Part shown: in pieces, positions 33,296-42,125 of the stretch
Numbering within the stretch: the first letter of the stretch is position 1
How the letters are laid out: every line of letters begins with the position of its first letter
From: Arthrobacter sp. UKPF54-2
GTDB taxonomy: Bacteria; Actinomycetota; Actinomycetes; Actinomycetales; Micrococcaceae
Assembly: GCF_007858535.1 (NCBI RefSeq)
Contig: NZ_CP040174.1
Span: 2,604,001 to 2,668,000 of the forward strand
DNA length: 64,000 nucleotides
Direction of reading: 5' to 3'
The notes under the pieces: generated by a model
Told to the model about the DNA's origin: nothing
Databases searched by the model: none
The model's input: the letters and a program-made list of their open reading frames with translations, nothing else
Translations under genes and position numbers: made by a program

Positions 33296-34303
33296 ATGCG
33301 CATCCTGGTCCTCGGCGGTTCCGCCTTCCTCTCTGCAGAAATCGCCCGGCAGGCCGTGGCCGCCGGCCACGAGGTTATGTGCCTGGCCCGCGGCACACAG
33401 TCCGCCCCGCCCGAGGGCGCCACCTGGCTCCAGGCGGACCGCGCGCAGGGACCGCCCGCTTACGACGGGGCCGTCCACGCCGGGGAGTGGGACGCCGTCG
33501 TCGAGGTAGCCCGGGACCCCCGGTACGCGCTGGAGGCCCTCGAAGCCCTGGCTGCAAGCGCGCGGCACTGGACCATTGTTTCCAGCTGCTCGGTCTACGC
33601 GGACCATTCCGTCCCGGGTGCGGCCGAGGACGCCGCCGTGCTCGCCCCGCTGGCACCCGGCGCCGAGGCGACCCCGGAAACCTACGGCGAGGCGAAGTCG
33701 GCGGTTGAACGCTTGACGGCGGGACACGCCGCGGGCAAGGCGCACCTGTGCCGTGCCGGGCTGATCGGGGGACCCGGGGACGGCTCGGACCGCTACGGCT
33801 ACTGGCCCGCCCGCTTCGCCCGGGACGCCGGCCCGGTGCTGGCCCCGGACATTCCCGCCGACTCCACGCAGGTGATCGACGTCCGGGACCTGGCCGCCTG
33901 GGTGCTCGCCGCGGCGGCCGCTGGCGTCACGGGGGCGCTGAACGCCGTCGGCGAGCCGGTGCCGTTTGCCGCGTACCTTGAAGAATCGAGGCGGCTCGCC
34001 GGGGGAGGCGCCGAGGTGTATCCCGCTCCGCCCGGTTGGCTGGCCGCACGCGGGGCGAACTACTGGGCAGGACCGGACTCGCTGCCGCTCTGGCTCCCGC
34101 CCGGCCATGACGGCTTCGCGGCCCGCAGCAACGCCGCGGCGCGGGCCGCGGGGATGACCTTGCGGCCGTGGACCGAGACGCTGCGCGACACACTGGCCGA
34201 TGAACGCCGCCGCGGAGTCGGCCGGGACCGCAAGGCCGGCCTGAGCCCCGCAGCCGAGCGCCGGCTGTTGCAGGAGTTTCAGGCGGAGTTTCAGTCCGCC
34301 TGA
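33296..34303 (+). CDS. NAD-dependent epimerase/dehydratase-like (atypical extended SDR)
   Basis: A 335-aa Rossmann-fold protein. The N-terminus RILVLGGSAFLSAEIARQAV has the GGxxF dinucleotide motif, VVEVARDPRYALEALEALAA follows, then IVSSCSVYADHSVPG and the YGEAKSAVERLTAG active-site Tyr-x-x-x-Lys. The atypical motif and the VLAPDIPADSTQVIDVRDLA segment match the actinobacterial reductase subgroup of unknown substrate. It overlaps the convergent osmC gene by 13 bp at its 3' end. The start is ATG 33296. Confidence 0.85.
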   Translation: MRILVLGGSAFLSAEIARQAVAAGHEVMCLARGTQSAPPEGATWLQADRAQGPPAYDGAVHAGEWDAVVEVARDPRYALEALEALAASARHWTIVSSCSVYADHSVPGAAEDAAVLAPLAPGAEATPETYGEAKSAVERLTAGHAAGKAHLCRAGLIGGPGDGSDRYGYWPARFARDAGPVLAPDIPADSTQVIDVRDLAAWVLAAAAAGVTGALNAVGEPVPFAAYLEESRRLAGGGAEVYPAPPGWLAARGANYWAGPDSLPLWLPPGHDGFAARSNAAARAAGMTLRPWTETLRDTLADERRRGVGRDRKAGLSPAAERRLLQEFQAEFQSA

Positions 34304-34788
34304 GCAGCCACACCCGGGTCCACGGCTGCCGAGGCCTCGTGCCGGACCGGGAAGTTGACGCTCCTGGCAATGAAGCACACGGCGTTCGCCCCGTGGTGGA
34401 GCTCCGCCAGCAGTTCGTCGGCCACCCGAGCCGCCGTCGTGACCCTGGGCCGTAGGGTGACCGATTCGAACTGGCCGCTGCCGTCCCGGTTGGTCCGCAT
34501 GACGCCCTCGGCGCGGTCCTCGTAGCCGGTCACCACCACCCCATGCTTGACGGCGACATGCAGGAAGGACAGCATGTGGCACTGTGAGAGGGCGGCCAGC
34601 AGCAACTGCTCGGGGTTGTACCGCTCCCGGTCGCCGTGAAAGGTCGGGTCCGCCGAGCCCTTGAGCACCGGAAGCCCGGGGATCTCGACGTCGTGGTCGC
34701 GGGAGTAGCCGCGGTACGAGGACGTCCCCTCACCGAGGTTCCCGGTCCACCGGACGGTCAGCGCATAGTGGTGCTCGTCGAGGCTCAT
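34291..34788 (-). CDS. OsmC-family protein
   Basis: A 165-aa OsmC-like peroxidase fold. The two conserved cysteines lie in LLLAALSQCHMLSFLHVA and HGANAVCFIARSVNFPV. YSRDHDVEIPGLPVLKGSAD and GDRERYNPEQ precede them. Ohr and OsmC proteins reduce organic hydroperoxides; the Arg-rich subgroup cannot be set by eye. The ATG start is 34788 (MSLDEHHYALTVRW). It overlaps by 13 bp the convergent epimerase-like gene, and lies beyond the pepN terminator. Confidence 0.9.
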   Translation of the reverse strand: MSLDEHHYALTVRWTGNLGEGTSSYRGYSRDHDVEIPGLPVLKGSADPTFHGDRERYNPEQLLLAALSQCHMLSFLHVAVKHGVVVTGYEDRAEGVMRTNRDGSGQFESVTLRPRVTTAARVADELLAELHHGANAVCFIARSVNFPVRHEASAAVDPGVAAQAD

Positions 34789-34817
34789 GCTGCCAAGTCT
34801 AGCGACGCGAAAATGCC

Positions 34818-34852
34818 AGGACCCCGGCGCCGCCATGCGGGGCCGGGGTCCT
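34818..34852 (-). terminator. Terminator after pepN
   Basis: AGGACCCCGGC (34818-34828) pairs perfectly with GCCGGGGTCCT (34842-34852), 30 bp after the pepN stop on the minus strand. Confidence 0.7.
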
Positions 34853-34881
34853 GAACCGCGGGGGTCAGCCCGCCGCCGTGC

Positions 34882-37443
34882 TTAGACGTCCGCGGCGCGG
34901 GCGCGCAGGGCGCGGGCGACGCCGTCGCGGTTTTCCAGCATCATCCGGCGCAGCGCCGCGCTCTCTTCCGGCAGCGCGGCGAGGAACTCGTCGGTGCGGT
35001 CCACGGTTTCCTGGGTGGTCAGCTGCGCCGGGTAGAGGCCGACGACGATCTGCTGAGCCAGCGCGTGCGTGCGGTCCTTGACGATGCCCGGCACGGCCGC
35101 GAAGTACTTCTCCGCGTACGGCTCCAGCAGGGCGGTATCCAGCACCCGGGTGAAGCCGGCGACCGCGGAACCCTGCAGCGCGTTGGACAGTTCGCCCTTG
35201 ACCACAATGGACTCCCAGGCCGCGGCCTTGGCCTCGGCGGTCGGGATGGCTGCCTTGGCGAGGGCGGCCGCGTTCTGGCCGGTGGCGGTGTTGTCGTGCC
35301 CCAGCTCGGCGTCGATCTGCTCCTGGCCGGCCCGGCCGCCGACCACGAGGGAGGCGATCAGCTCCCAGCGCAGGTCCTGGTCCACGGCAAGCCCGGGCAG
35401 TTCCCGCGACCCGTCCAGCAGCCCGGCGACGGTGTCCAGCTGGGATGCGCTGCGGGCCAGCAGGGCGTAGGACTTCACGAACTGCAGCTGCGCGTCGGAG
35501 CCGGCCGGGACGCGGGATGCAAGCTCCCAGAGCCGGTCCGCGGCGGCGGTCGCGGTGGCTTCCTTGTGCTCGGCGGCGACGTAGAAGTTCAGCGTGGTGG
35601 CGAGCTGGCGGAGCTGGACCAGGATCACGGAGGAGTCGGACTCCTCGGCGATGTTGGCCAGGATAAGGTCCACGTAGCCGCGGGCCGGGGTTTCGCCGTC
35701 GCGCGCCGCGTCCCAGGCCGAACCCCAGACGAGGGTGCGGGGGAGGCTCTGGCCGAAGTCCTTCAGGTGTGCCGTGGCGGTGGCGAGGGACTTCGGGTCC
35801 AGCCGGACCTTGGCGTAGGCGAGGTCGTCGTCGTTGAGCAGGATCAGGTCCGGCTGCGCCAGGCCGGCCAGGGCAGGAACCTCGGTGCGCTCGCCGTCGA
35901 CATCGAGCTCTTCGCGGTGCACCCGCTCGAGCTTCCCGGCGCCGTCGAGGTTGTAGAAGCCGACCGCGAGCCGGTGCGGGCGGATGGTGGGCTGCGCCTC
36001 GGTGGCGGACTGCAGGATGGCGAAGGACGAAATCGTGCCGTCCTCGCCGACGGACAGTTCGGGCTTGAGCGTGTTCACGCCGGCAGTCTCCAGCCAGAGC
36101 TGCCCCCAGTGGTCCAGGTCGCGGCCGCTGGCCTTTTCCAGCTCGACCATCAGGTCGCTGAGCTCGGTGTTCTGCCAGGAGTGCTTCCGGAAGTACTCGC
36201 GCACCCCGGCCATGAACTCCTCCGGGCCCACCCAGGCCACCAGCTGCCGCAGCACCGAGGCACCCTTGGCGTAGGTGATGCCGTCGAAGTTCACTTCGAC
36301 GTCCTGCAGGTCATTGATCTCGGCGAAGATCGGGTGCGTGGTGGGCAGCTGGTCCTGGCGGTAGGCCCAGGACTTCTCCACCGAGGCGAAAGTGGTCCAG
36401 GCGTGGTCGAACGCGGTGTTTTCGACGGCGGCGAGGTGTGACATGTACTCGGCGAAGGACTCGTTGAGCCAGAGGTCGTTCCACCAGCGCATGGTGACCA
36501 GGTCGCCGAACCACATGTGGGCCAGCTCGTGCAGCACGGTGATGGCGCGGCGCTCCACCTGGGCGTCCGTGACCTTGCTGCGGAAGACGTACCCTTCCAG
36601 GATGGTGACGGCCCCGGCGTTCTCCATGGCGCCGGCATTGAACTCCGGCACAAAGAGCTGGTCGTACTTCTCGAACGGGTACGGGCAGCCGAACTGCGCC
36701 TCGAAGAACTCAAAGCCCTGGCGGGTGAGGTTGAAGATGTTGTCCGCGTCGAGGTACTGCATGAGGGACTTACGGGCAAAGACGCCCAGCGGGGTGACTT
36801 TCCCGTCGGCGGACGTCACTTCGCTGCGGACCGACTGGTACGGACCGGCGATCAGGGCGGTGACGTAGGAGGAGAGCCGAGGGGTCGGGGTGAATTCCCA
36901 GACCGAGCGGGCGCCCCCGTCCTCGCCGGGAATGGTCTCCACCGGCACCGGGGTGGGGGAGTTGGAGACGACGTCCCAGTGCGAGGGCGCAGTGACGGTA
37001 AAGCTGAAGCTGGCCTTGAGGTCGGGCTGCTCGAAGACGGCGAACATCCGCCGGGAATCGGGAACCTCGAACTGCGTGTACAGGTAGACCTCGTTGTCCA
37101 CCGGGTCCACGAAGCGGTGCAGGCCCTCGCCGGTGTTCATGTAGGGCGCGTCCGCGACCACCAGGAGCTCGTTCTCTTCGGCCAGGTCCGGTAGCTGGAT
37201 CCGGATGCCGTCGGAGACCTCTGCCGGGTCCAATTCGCGGCCGTTGAGCGTGACACTGTGCACCGTGTGCGTCACGGCGTCGATGAAGGTGGACGACCCC
37301 GGCTTGGCCGTGAACTTCACGGCGGTGGTGGAGCCGAAGACCTTCTCGCTCCGGGTCAGGTCGAGGCTGACGTCATAGGAGTCGACGGCGATCAGTTCGG
37401 CGCGCTCGCGGGCCTCGGCGCGCGTGAGGTTCATACCGGGCAA
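34882..37443 (-). CDS. pepN: Aminopeptidase N
   Basis: An 853-aa M1 metallopeptidase that removes N-terminal residues from peptides in the cytosol. The exopeptidase motif is GAMENAGAVTILEGYVF, and the zinc site is TVLHELAHMWFGDLVTMRWW with NLWLNESFAEY downstream supplying the second Glu. The C-terminal half is the helical ERAP1-like domain. The start is TTG 37443, chosen because GGAGG stands six bases upstream on the minus strand; ATG 37434 would lie 15 bases away. It diverges from the DUF1648 gene across a region with a 7-bp palindrome. Confidence 0.96.
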   Translation of the reverse strand: MPGMNLTRAEARERAELIAVDSYDVSLDLTRSEKVFGSTTAVKFTAKPGSSTFIDAVTHTVHSVTLNGRELDPAEVSDGIRIQLPDLAEENELLVVADAPYMNTGEGLHRFVDPVDNEVYLYTQFEVPDSRRMFAVFEQPDLKASFSFTVTAPSHWDVVSNSPTPVPVETIPGEDGGARSVWEFTPTPRLSSYVTALIAGPYQSVRSEVTSADGKVTPLGVFARKSLMQYLDADNIFNLTRQGFEFFEAQFGCPYPFEKYDQLFVPEFNAGAMENAGAVTILEGYVFRSKVTDAQVERRAITVLHELAHMWFGDLVTMRWWNDLWLNESFAEYMSHLAAVENTAFDHAWTTFASVEKSWAYRQDQLPTTHPIFAEINDLQDVEVNFDGITYAKGASVLRQLVAWVGPEEFMAGVREYFRKHSWQNTELSDLMVELEKASGRDLDHWGQLWLETAGVNTLKPELSVGEDGTISSFAILQSATEAQPTIRPHRLAVGFYNLDGAGKLERVHREELDVDGERTEVPALAGLAQPDLILLNDDDLAYAKVRLDPKSLATATAHLKDFGQSLPRTLVWGSAWDAARDGETPARGYVDLILANIAEESDSSVILVQLRQLATTLNFYVAAEHKEATATAAADRLWELASRVPAGSDAQLQFVKSYALLARSASQLDTVAGLLDGSRELPGLAVDQDLRWELIASLVVGGRAGQEQIDAELGHDNTATGQNAAALAKAAIPTAEAKAAAWESIVVKGELSNALQGSAVAGFTRVLDTALLEPYAEKYFAAVPGIVKDRTHALAQQIVVGLYPAQLTTQETVDRTDEFLAALPEESAALRRMMLENRDGVARALRARAADV

Positions 37444-37483
37444 GTGGTGCCTCCAAGAATGGTGGGAACGGTGGAAACGATAC

Positions 37484-37503
37484 TGTGAAATTATTCTTTC
37501 ACA
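37484..37503. promoter_or_regulatory. Palindrome between pepN and the DUF1648 gene, possible operator
   Basis: TGTGAAA (37484-37490) and TTTCACA (37497-37503) are perfect inverted arms 6 bp apart, in an AT-rich island between divergent genes. The half-sites resemble the TGTGA/TCACA arms of CRP or GlxR sites, but the centre is four bases too long for those consensus sites. Confidence 0.35.
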
Positions 37504-37578
37504 ACGCGGTCGGTTGGCAAGTTGCGCCCGTCACAGCGAGTCGCTCCGGGTGCCCCCGGGAGGGGTAGCGTTGGAGCC

Positions 37579-38580
37579 ATGGGAAAGATCCGGGATTCCG
37601 TGGACGCCAGGGCCCTGCGCTTCGCCGTCGGGTTCCCGCTGATGCTGGCGGCCGCGTTCATTGTTTGCGCGCTGCTGATCCGGGCCGACCTGCCCGAGCC
37701 GCTGGCCGTCCGCTGGTCCGGTGACGGTGCCGTGGATTTCGCGCCGTTCGGCGCCGTGGTGGGGGCCGGGGCGGGCCTGATCGTCCTGGTCGGCTGGGCC
37801 GTCCTGCTGCAGGCGGCGCCGCTGTCCCGACCGGCGCTGATGCGCCGGTTCATGATGGGCACGGGGCTGACCGTGAGCCTGTTCGTCACGACCGTCCTGG
37901 CCGCCGTGCTGGTGGGCCAGCTGGGCCTGGCCGACGCCCGGGAATCCCGCGTGGACGTTGCCGTGCTGGCCATGGGCAGCGGCGCGGCGCTGGGCCTCGG
38001 AGTCGTGATGGGCTTCGTTTTCAAGGCGGACGAGCGGTGGTCCGCCGATGACGAGCGCGCCGTGCGGGAGGCGCTCGAACGTGAGCTGGACCCCGAGCTG
38101 GCCCGGGACTCCATGAGCCTTTGGGTCCATGCCCGCAGCTCGGTGTTTGTGATGCTCGGCATTGCCACACTGTTTCCCGCGGCCTTGCTGACCGTCGCGG
38201 TGCCGTGGCTGGCGGCGTTGCTCGTGGCGGCCGCGCTGCTGGCGGCGGTGTTCCTCTTCGCCCGCATCCGGGTTGACCGGAGCGGGCTGCGGGTGTTCGC
38301 CGCCGGGTTCCTGCGGGTGGTGGATGTTCCCGCGGCGGCCATCGAGTCGGCCACCCCCAAAGAGGTCAAGGCTGCGGACTACGGCGGCTGGGGCTACCGG
38401 AGCCACGGCGGCACCACGGCGATGCTGGTCAGCAGCGGGCCCGCCGTCGTCGTGGACCGTTCCGACGGCCGCCGGCTGGCGGTCAGCGGCGGCAGCGCGA
38501 CGACGGCGGACAACGTGGCGCAGGTGCTCTCCCGCGTCGCGGCCCGGGCACGCCGCAACGGCGGGGCACCCGCGTCCTAG
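37579..38580 (+). CDS. DUF1648 membrane protein
   Basis: A 333-aa protein with a DUF1648-type N-terminus (ADLPEPLAVRWSGDGAVDFA at about 37-56) and six or so transmembrane segments: LRFAVGFPLMLAAAFIVCAL, VVGAGAGLIVLVGWAVLLQA, LTVSLFVTTVLAAVLVGQL and later pairs. A soluble C-terminal part (about 235-333) includes RVDRSGLRVFAAGFLRVVDV and TAMLVSSGPAVVVDRSDGRR and is PH-like in pattern. DUF1648 proteins include SdpI-type immunity proteins, but no toxin gene is adjacent. The ATG at 37579 has GGAG close upstream. Confidence 0.8.
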   Translation: MGKIRDSVDARALRFAVGFPLMLAAAFIVCALLIRADLPEPLAVRWSGDGAVDFAPFGAVVGAGAGLIVLVGWAVLLQAAPLSRPALMRRFMMGTGLTVSLFVTTVLAAVLVGQLGLADARESRVDVAVLAMGSGAALGLGVVMGFVFKADERWSADDERAVREALERELDPELARDSMSLWVHARSSVFVMLGIATLFPAALLTVAVPWLAALLVAAALLAAVFLFARIRVDRSGLRVFAAGFLRVVDVPAAAIESATPKEVKAADYGGWGYRSHGGTTAMLVSSGPAVVVDRSDGRRLAVSGGSATTADNVAQVLSRVAARARRNGGAPAS

Positions 38581-38655
38581 AGCCCTAGTAGGCTGGTAGC
38601 AGCCCAGACCAGCAGCGCCGGACGTCCACCGGCGCCCCAGAGAACGGATCCGCCC

Positions 38656-39150
38656 GTGACTACTGCCCCGGATTTTCCGCGCGTTCATATCGCCACCGAC
38701 CACGCCGGCATGGAGCTCAGCGCCCATCTGGTGGGCCACCTCCGTGCCCAGGGCTACGACGTCGTGGACCACGGGCCCAAGGTCTATGACGCGCTGGATG
38801 ACTACCCATCCTTCTGCATCAACGCTGCCCGCGCCGTCGTGGCGGACCAGGCAGCGGGCACCCGCGCGCTCGGCATCGTGCTGGGCGGTTCGGGCAACGG
38901 CGAGCAGATCGCTGCGAACAAGGTCAAGGGCGTCCGGGCGGCCCTGGCCTGGAACCTCTCCACCGCCAAGCTGGCCCGTGAGCACAACGACGCCAACGTC
39001 GTCGCCGTCGGCGGCCGGCAGCACAGCGTGGACGAGGCCACGGCGATCATCGAGGCCTTCCTCACCGAGCCGTTCAGCAACGACGAGCGCCACATCCGCC
39101 GGATCGGCAAGATCGCCACCTACGAGGCCACCGGCGAGGTCGTCGAGTAG
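38656..39150 (+). CDS. rpiB: Ribose-5-phosphate isomerase B
   Basis: A 164-aa sugar-phosphate isomerase that interconverts ribose-5-phosphate and ribulose-5-phosphate. RVHIATDHAGMELSAHLVGH holds the phosphate-binding Asp-His, GIVLGGSGNGEQIAANKVKG replaces the Cys of E. coli RpiB with Ser as in the mycobacterial form, and HNDANVVAVGGRQHSVDEA follows. The start is GTG 38656. Its stop codon TAG (39148-39150) shares its last base with the GTG start of the glycosylase gene, so they are translationally coupled. It acts in the same pathway as gnd at 4 kb. Confidence 0.95.
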   Translation: MTTAPDFPRVHIATDHAGMELSAHLVGHLRAQGYDVVDHGPKVYDALDDYPSFCINAARAVVADQAAGTRALGIVLGGSGNGEQIAANKVKGVRAALAWNLSTAKLAREHNDANVVAVGGRQHSVDEATAIIEAFLTEPFSNDERHIRRIGKIATYEATGEVVE

Positions 39151-40070
39151 TGCCGGAGGGGCATTCGGTCCACCGGCTGGCCCGGCAGTTCGCCGACGTT
39201 TTCGCGGGGGAACGGCTGGCGGTGACCAGCCCGCAGGGACGTTTCGCCCAGGGCGCGGCGCTGCTGGACGGGCACATCCTCACCGAATCCGTGGCGCACG
39301 GCAAGCACCTGTTCCTGGGCTTTGAGCACGGACTGGTCCTGCACGTGCACCTGGGGCTCTACGGCGCCTGGGACTTCGGCGGCGACGCCGGCTTCCGCGG
39401 GGCCTCAAGCATCGGCGCGCCCCGGAAGATCGGGGAGCGCGAAATCTACGGCGGCGACGCCGGTCCGGACGCCGTGTATGCCGGTCCGCCTGCGCCGGTG
39501 GGCGCGGTGCGGGTGCGGCTGGCCGGCGGGCACGGCTGGGCTGACCTGCGCGGGGCCACCACCTGCGAGACGCTGACCCGGGCCGAGGCCGACGCCGTCG
39601 CGGCCCGGCTGGGTCCTGACCCGCTGCGGAACCTTCCGGGCGACCGGGACGGGTTCATCGCCGCCCTGGCGAAAAAACGCACCCCGGTGGCGACGCTACT
39701 GATGGACCAAAAGGTGGTTGCCGGCATCGGTAACGTCTACCGCGCCGAACTGCTGTTCCGGCAGCGCCTGGACCCCTGGCTGCCCGGGAGTGCCCTGCCG
39801 GCGGAATCCGCCGGGCTGCTCTGGGACGACACTGTGGCCATGATGTCCGACGGAGTCCGCGACGGCCGGATCATCACCACACCGCCGCGCTACTGGACCG
39901 GAACCGGGAAGGCCGGGACGGGTGAAACAGGTGCCCTGCCGGACCCGGCGGACGCGCACTTCGTCTACCGCCGGCACGGCCTGGACTGCCGGGACTGCGG
40001 CACCGCCGTGGCGCTGACGGAGCACGCCGCCCGGAAGCTCTACTGGTGCCCGGGCTGCCAGTCAGCCTGA
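39150..40070 (+). CDS. Fpg/Nei-family DNA glycosylase
   Basis: A 306-aa base-excision enzyme. The mature N-terminus would be PEGHSVHRLARQF: catalytic Pro1 and Glu2 are kept, with HS in place of the common DT. The H2TH region follows, with LLMDQKVVAGIGNVYRAELL. The C-terminal zinc finger is DCRDCGTAVALTEHAARKLY ending WCPGCQ, so all four Cys are present. It removes oxidised pyrimidines or purines; Nei-like specificity is inferred from the HSV motif. The GTG start overlaps the rpiB stop codon by one base. Confidence 0.9.
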   Translation: MPEGHSVHRLARQFADVFAGERLAVTSPQGRFAQGAALLDGHILTESVAHGKHLFLGFEHGLVLHVHLGLYGAWDFGGDAGFRGASSIGAPRKIGEREIYGGDAGPDAVYAGPPAPVGAVRVRLAGGHGWADLRGATTCETLTRAEADAVAARLGPDPLRNLPGDRDGFIAALAKKRTPVATLLMDQKVVAGIGNVYRAELLFRQRLDPWLPGSALPAESAGLLWDDTVAMMSDGVRDGRIITTPPRYWTGTGKAGTGETGALPDPADAHFVYRRHGLDCRDCGTAVALTEHAARKLYWCPGCQSA

Positions 40071-40114
40071 GCGGACCGGGGCGGGCTTCGACGCCGCCGG
40101 ATCGTCAGCGGGCA

Positions 40115-40140
40115 TGAAAAAAGCCCCTCCGCAGAGGGGC
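40115..40140 (-). terminator. Terminator of tRNA-Gly
   Basis: GCCCCTC (40123-40129) pairs with GAGGGGC (40134-40140); on the minus strand the hairpin is followed by TTTTTT. Confidence 0.88.
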
Positions 40141-40160
40141 CGTTCTTCGTCACATTTCGG

Positions 40161-40231
40161 AGGGGACGACGGGAATCGAACCCGCGTAATCAGTTTGGAA
40201 GACTGAGGCTTTACCATTAAGCTACGTCCCC
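40161..40231 (-). tRNA. tRNA-Gly (anticodon TCC)
   Basis: A 71-nt cloverleaf. Acceptor GGGGACG pairs with CGTCCCC, discriminator T. The anticodon loop CTTCCAA gives anticodon TCC. The D arm is AGCTTAATGGTAAAGC. No CCA is encoded. Confidence 0.96.
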
Positions 40232-40362
40232 GGGAGTTTGCTGGAACTTCGGCAAAACTTCCGGTCGGCTGTTGAAGCCGGATACAACTAAACCCAATTC
40301 AGGCCCCCAGTGTCAAATGTGCAAATCGCCACAGGATGACCGTAGACTGTTCTGTGCACTTA

Positions 40363-40437
40363 CGGGGTGTAGCTCAGCTTGGCTAGAGCGCCTGCTTTGG
40401 GAGCAGGAAGTCGCAGGTTCAAATCCTGTCACCCCGA
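40363..40437 (+). tRNA. tRNA-Pro (anticodon TGG)
   Basis: Acceptor CGGGGTG pairs with CACCCCG, discriminator A. The anticodon stem CCTGC/GCAGG holds loop TTTGGGA with anticodon TGG. No CCA is encoded. Downstream CTCTGCA-CAATGCC and GGCGTTGCAGAG (40438-40473) can form an imperfect hairpin without a T-run before tig. Confidence 0.96.
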
Positions 40438-40505
40438 CTCTGCAGCAATGCCTTTAGAAGTGGCGTTGCAGAGCCCCATCCCCCAAAACCAGGAGTACTT
40501 AGACT

Positions 40506-41906
40506 GTGAAGAGCGCTGTCGAGAACCTCACCCCCACGCGGGTCAAGCTCAATGTTGAGGTCCCCTTTGAGGAATTGAAGCCCAGCATCGCAGAGGCATA
40601 CAAGACTGTTGCTTCCCAGATCCAGGTTCCCGGGTTCCGCAAGGGCAAAGTCCCTTCCAAGCTCATTGACCAGCGCGTCGGCCGCGGCTACGTGCTGGAA
40701 ACGGCCATCAACGAAGGCCTCAACGGCTGGTACCAGGCTGCCGTGCAGGAAACCGGCATCCGCCCGCTGAGCCGTCCCGAGGTTGAAATCACCGAGGTGC
40801 CGGACCCGTCCGCCACCGACGGCGAGCTGAAGTTCCACGCCGAGGTTGACGTCCGTCCCGAGATCGAACTCCCGGACTACGCCGGCATCAAGGTTGAGGT
40901 TGCGGCCGCCGAGTCGTCCGACGCCGACGTCGACAAGGCCCTCGACGAACTGCGCGGCCGCTTCGGCACGCTCAAGTCCGTGGACCGCCCGGCTGCCGAC
41001 GGCGACTTCCTCACCATCGACATCACCGCCTCGATCGACGGCGCCGAGGTGGACTCCGCTTCCGGCCTGTCCTACCAGGTTGGCGCGGGCACCATGCTCG
41101 AAGGCCTCGACGAAGCCGTCACCGGCCTCAGCGCCGACGAGGACGCCATCTTCGACACCACCCTCGTGGGCGGTGACCACGCCGGCGAGTCCGCTCAGGT
41201 GAAGGTGGTTGTCAAGGCCGTCAAGGAGCGCGAGCTTCCCGAGGCCAACGACGACTTCGCCCAGCTGGCCTCCGAGTTCGACACCCTGGCCGAGCTCCGC
41301 GAGGACCTCGCCAAGCAGGCTGCCGACTCCAAGACGGTTGAGCAGGGCGTCGAGGCCCGCGACAAGGTCCTGGACAAGCTCGTTGAGCTCGTTGAGGTTC
41401 CGGTTCCGGCCTCCGTCGTCGAAGAGCAGCTCGAGCAGCACTTCAGCGCCGAGAACTCCCACGGTGAAGGCGAGCACGACACCGAGGAGCACCGCGCCGA
41501 GGTCAAGGCCAACACCGAGCGTGCCTTCCAGAACGAGATCATCCTTGACGCAATCGCCGAAAAGGAAGAAGTCAACGTCACTCAGAACGAGCTGATCGAC
41601 TACATCGTCACCACCGCCAGCCAGTACGGCATGGACCCGAACCAGTTCGCCCAGATCATCGATCAGAGCGGCCAGGTTCCGATGATGGTGTCCGAGGTAC
41701 GCCGCCGCAAGGCACTCGCCGTCGTCCTGGGCCAGGCCGAGGTCACCGACACCGAGGGCAACAAGATCGACCTGAGCGACTTCGTCCGCCCCGGCGGCGA
41801 AGAGGCTTCCTTCGAAGCCGACGCCGAGGAAGCCGCCACTGAGGAGACTGCCTCCGAGGAAGCAGCCACCGCCAAGAACGATGACCCGGCAGCAGTGAAG
41901 TTCTAA
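40506..41906 (+). CDS. tig: Trigger factor
   Basis: A 466-aa ribosome-bound chaperone and peptidyl-prolyl isomerase. The N-terminal ribosome-binding signature is [20 protein letters not shown] (about 47-66), which holds the GFRxGKxP loop. An FKBP-like domain follows ([20 protein letters not shown]), then the helical C-terminal chaperone part, and an acidic tail rich in Glu and Ala ([20 protein letters not shown]) as in many actinobacteria. The GTG start at 40506 has AGGAG at 40491-40495. It precedes clpP1-clpP2-clpX, a widespread proteostasis gene order. Confidence 0.97.
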   Translation: MKSAVENLTPTRVKLNVEVPFEELKPSIAEAYKTVASQIQVPGFRKGKVPSKLIDQRVGRGYVLETAINEGLNGWYQAAVQETGIRPLSRPEVEITEVPDPSATDGELKFHAEVDVRPEIELPDYAGIKVEVAAAESSDADVDKALDELRGRFGTLKSVDRPAADGDFLTIDITASIDGAEVDSASGLSYQVGAGTMLEGLDEAVTGLSADEDAIFDTTLVGGDHAGESAQVKVVVKAVKERELPEANDDFAQLASEFDTLAELREDLAKQAADSKTVEQGVEARDKVLDKLVELVEVPVPASVVEEQLEQHFSAENSHGEGEHDTEEHRAEVKANTERAFQNEIILDAIAEKEEVNVTQNELIDYIVTTASQYGMDPNQFAQIIDQSGQVPMMVSEVRRRKALAVVLGQAEVTDTEGNKIDLSDFVRPGGEEASFEADAEEAATEETASEEAATAKNDDPAAVKF

Positions 41907-41931
41907 TACTTCCTGTTCCCGCAGTCGCTGC

Positions 41932-41970
41932 CCGCACCCCCGGATCACCCATCCGGGGGTGCGGCTTTTT
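41932..41970 (+). terminator. Terminator of tig
   Basis: CCGCACCCCCGGAT (41932-41945) pairs perfectly with ATCCGGGGGTGCGG (41951-41964), followed by CTTTTT. Confidence 0.93.
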
Positions 41971-41999
41971 AAGCCTGTAATGAACCCCCGCGGCCAATC

Positions 42000-42016
42000 G
42001 TGCGCCGTCAGCGAAC
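42000..42016 (+). promoter_or_regulatory. Candidate ClgR operator upstream of clpP1
   Basis: GTGCGC-N5-GCGAAC at 42000-42016 matches the ClgR palindrome GTTCGC-N5-GCGAAC with one mismatch. It lies 110 bp before clpP1. ClgR activates clpP1P2 in several actinobacteria, which makes the placement meaningful. Confidence 0.45.
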
Positions 42017-42125
42017 AGCCCTGCGCCTGCGCACAAAGCGGCCGTGAAAACCGTTAGTGTCCATGTAGGAAAGTTCAGTGATGCCGTCAAGTGGCGTCAC
42101 CGTCGCCAGCGAGAGGTAAGTACAC

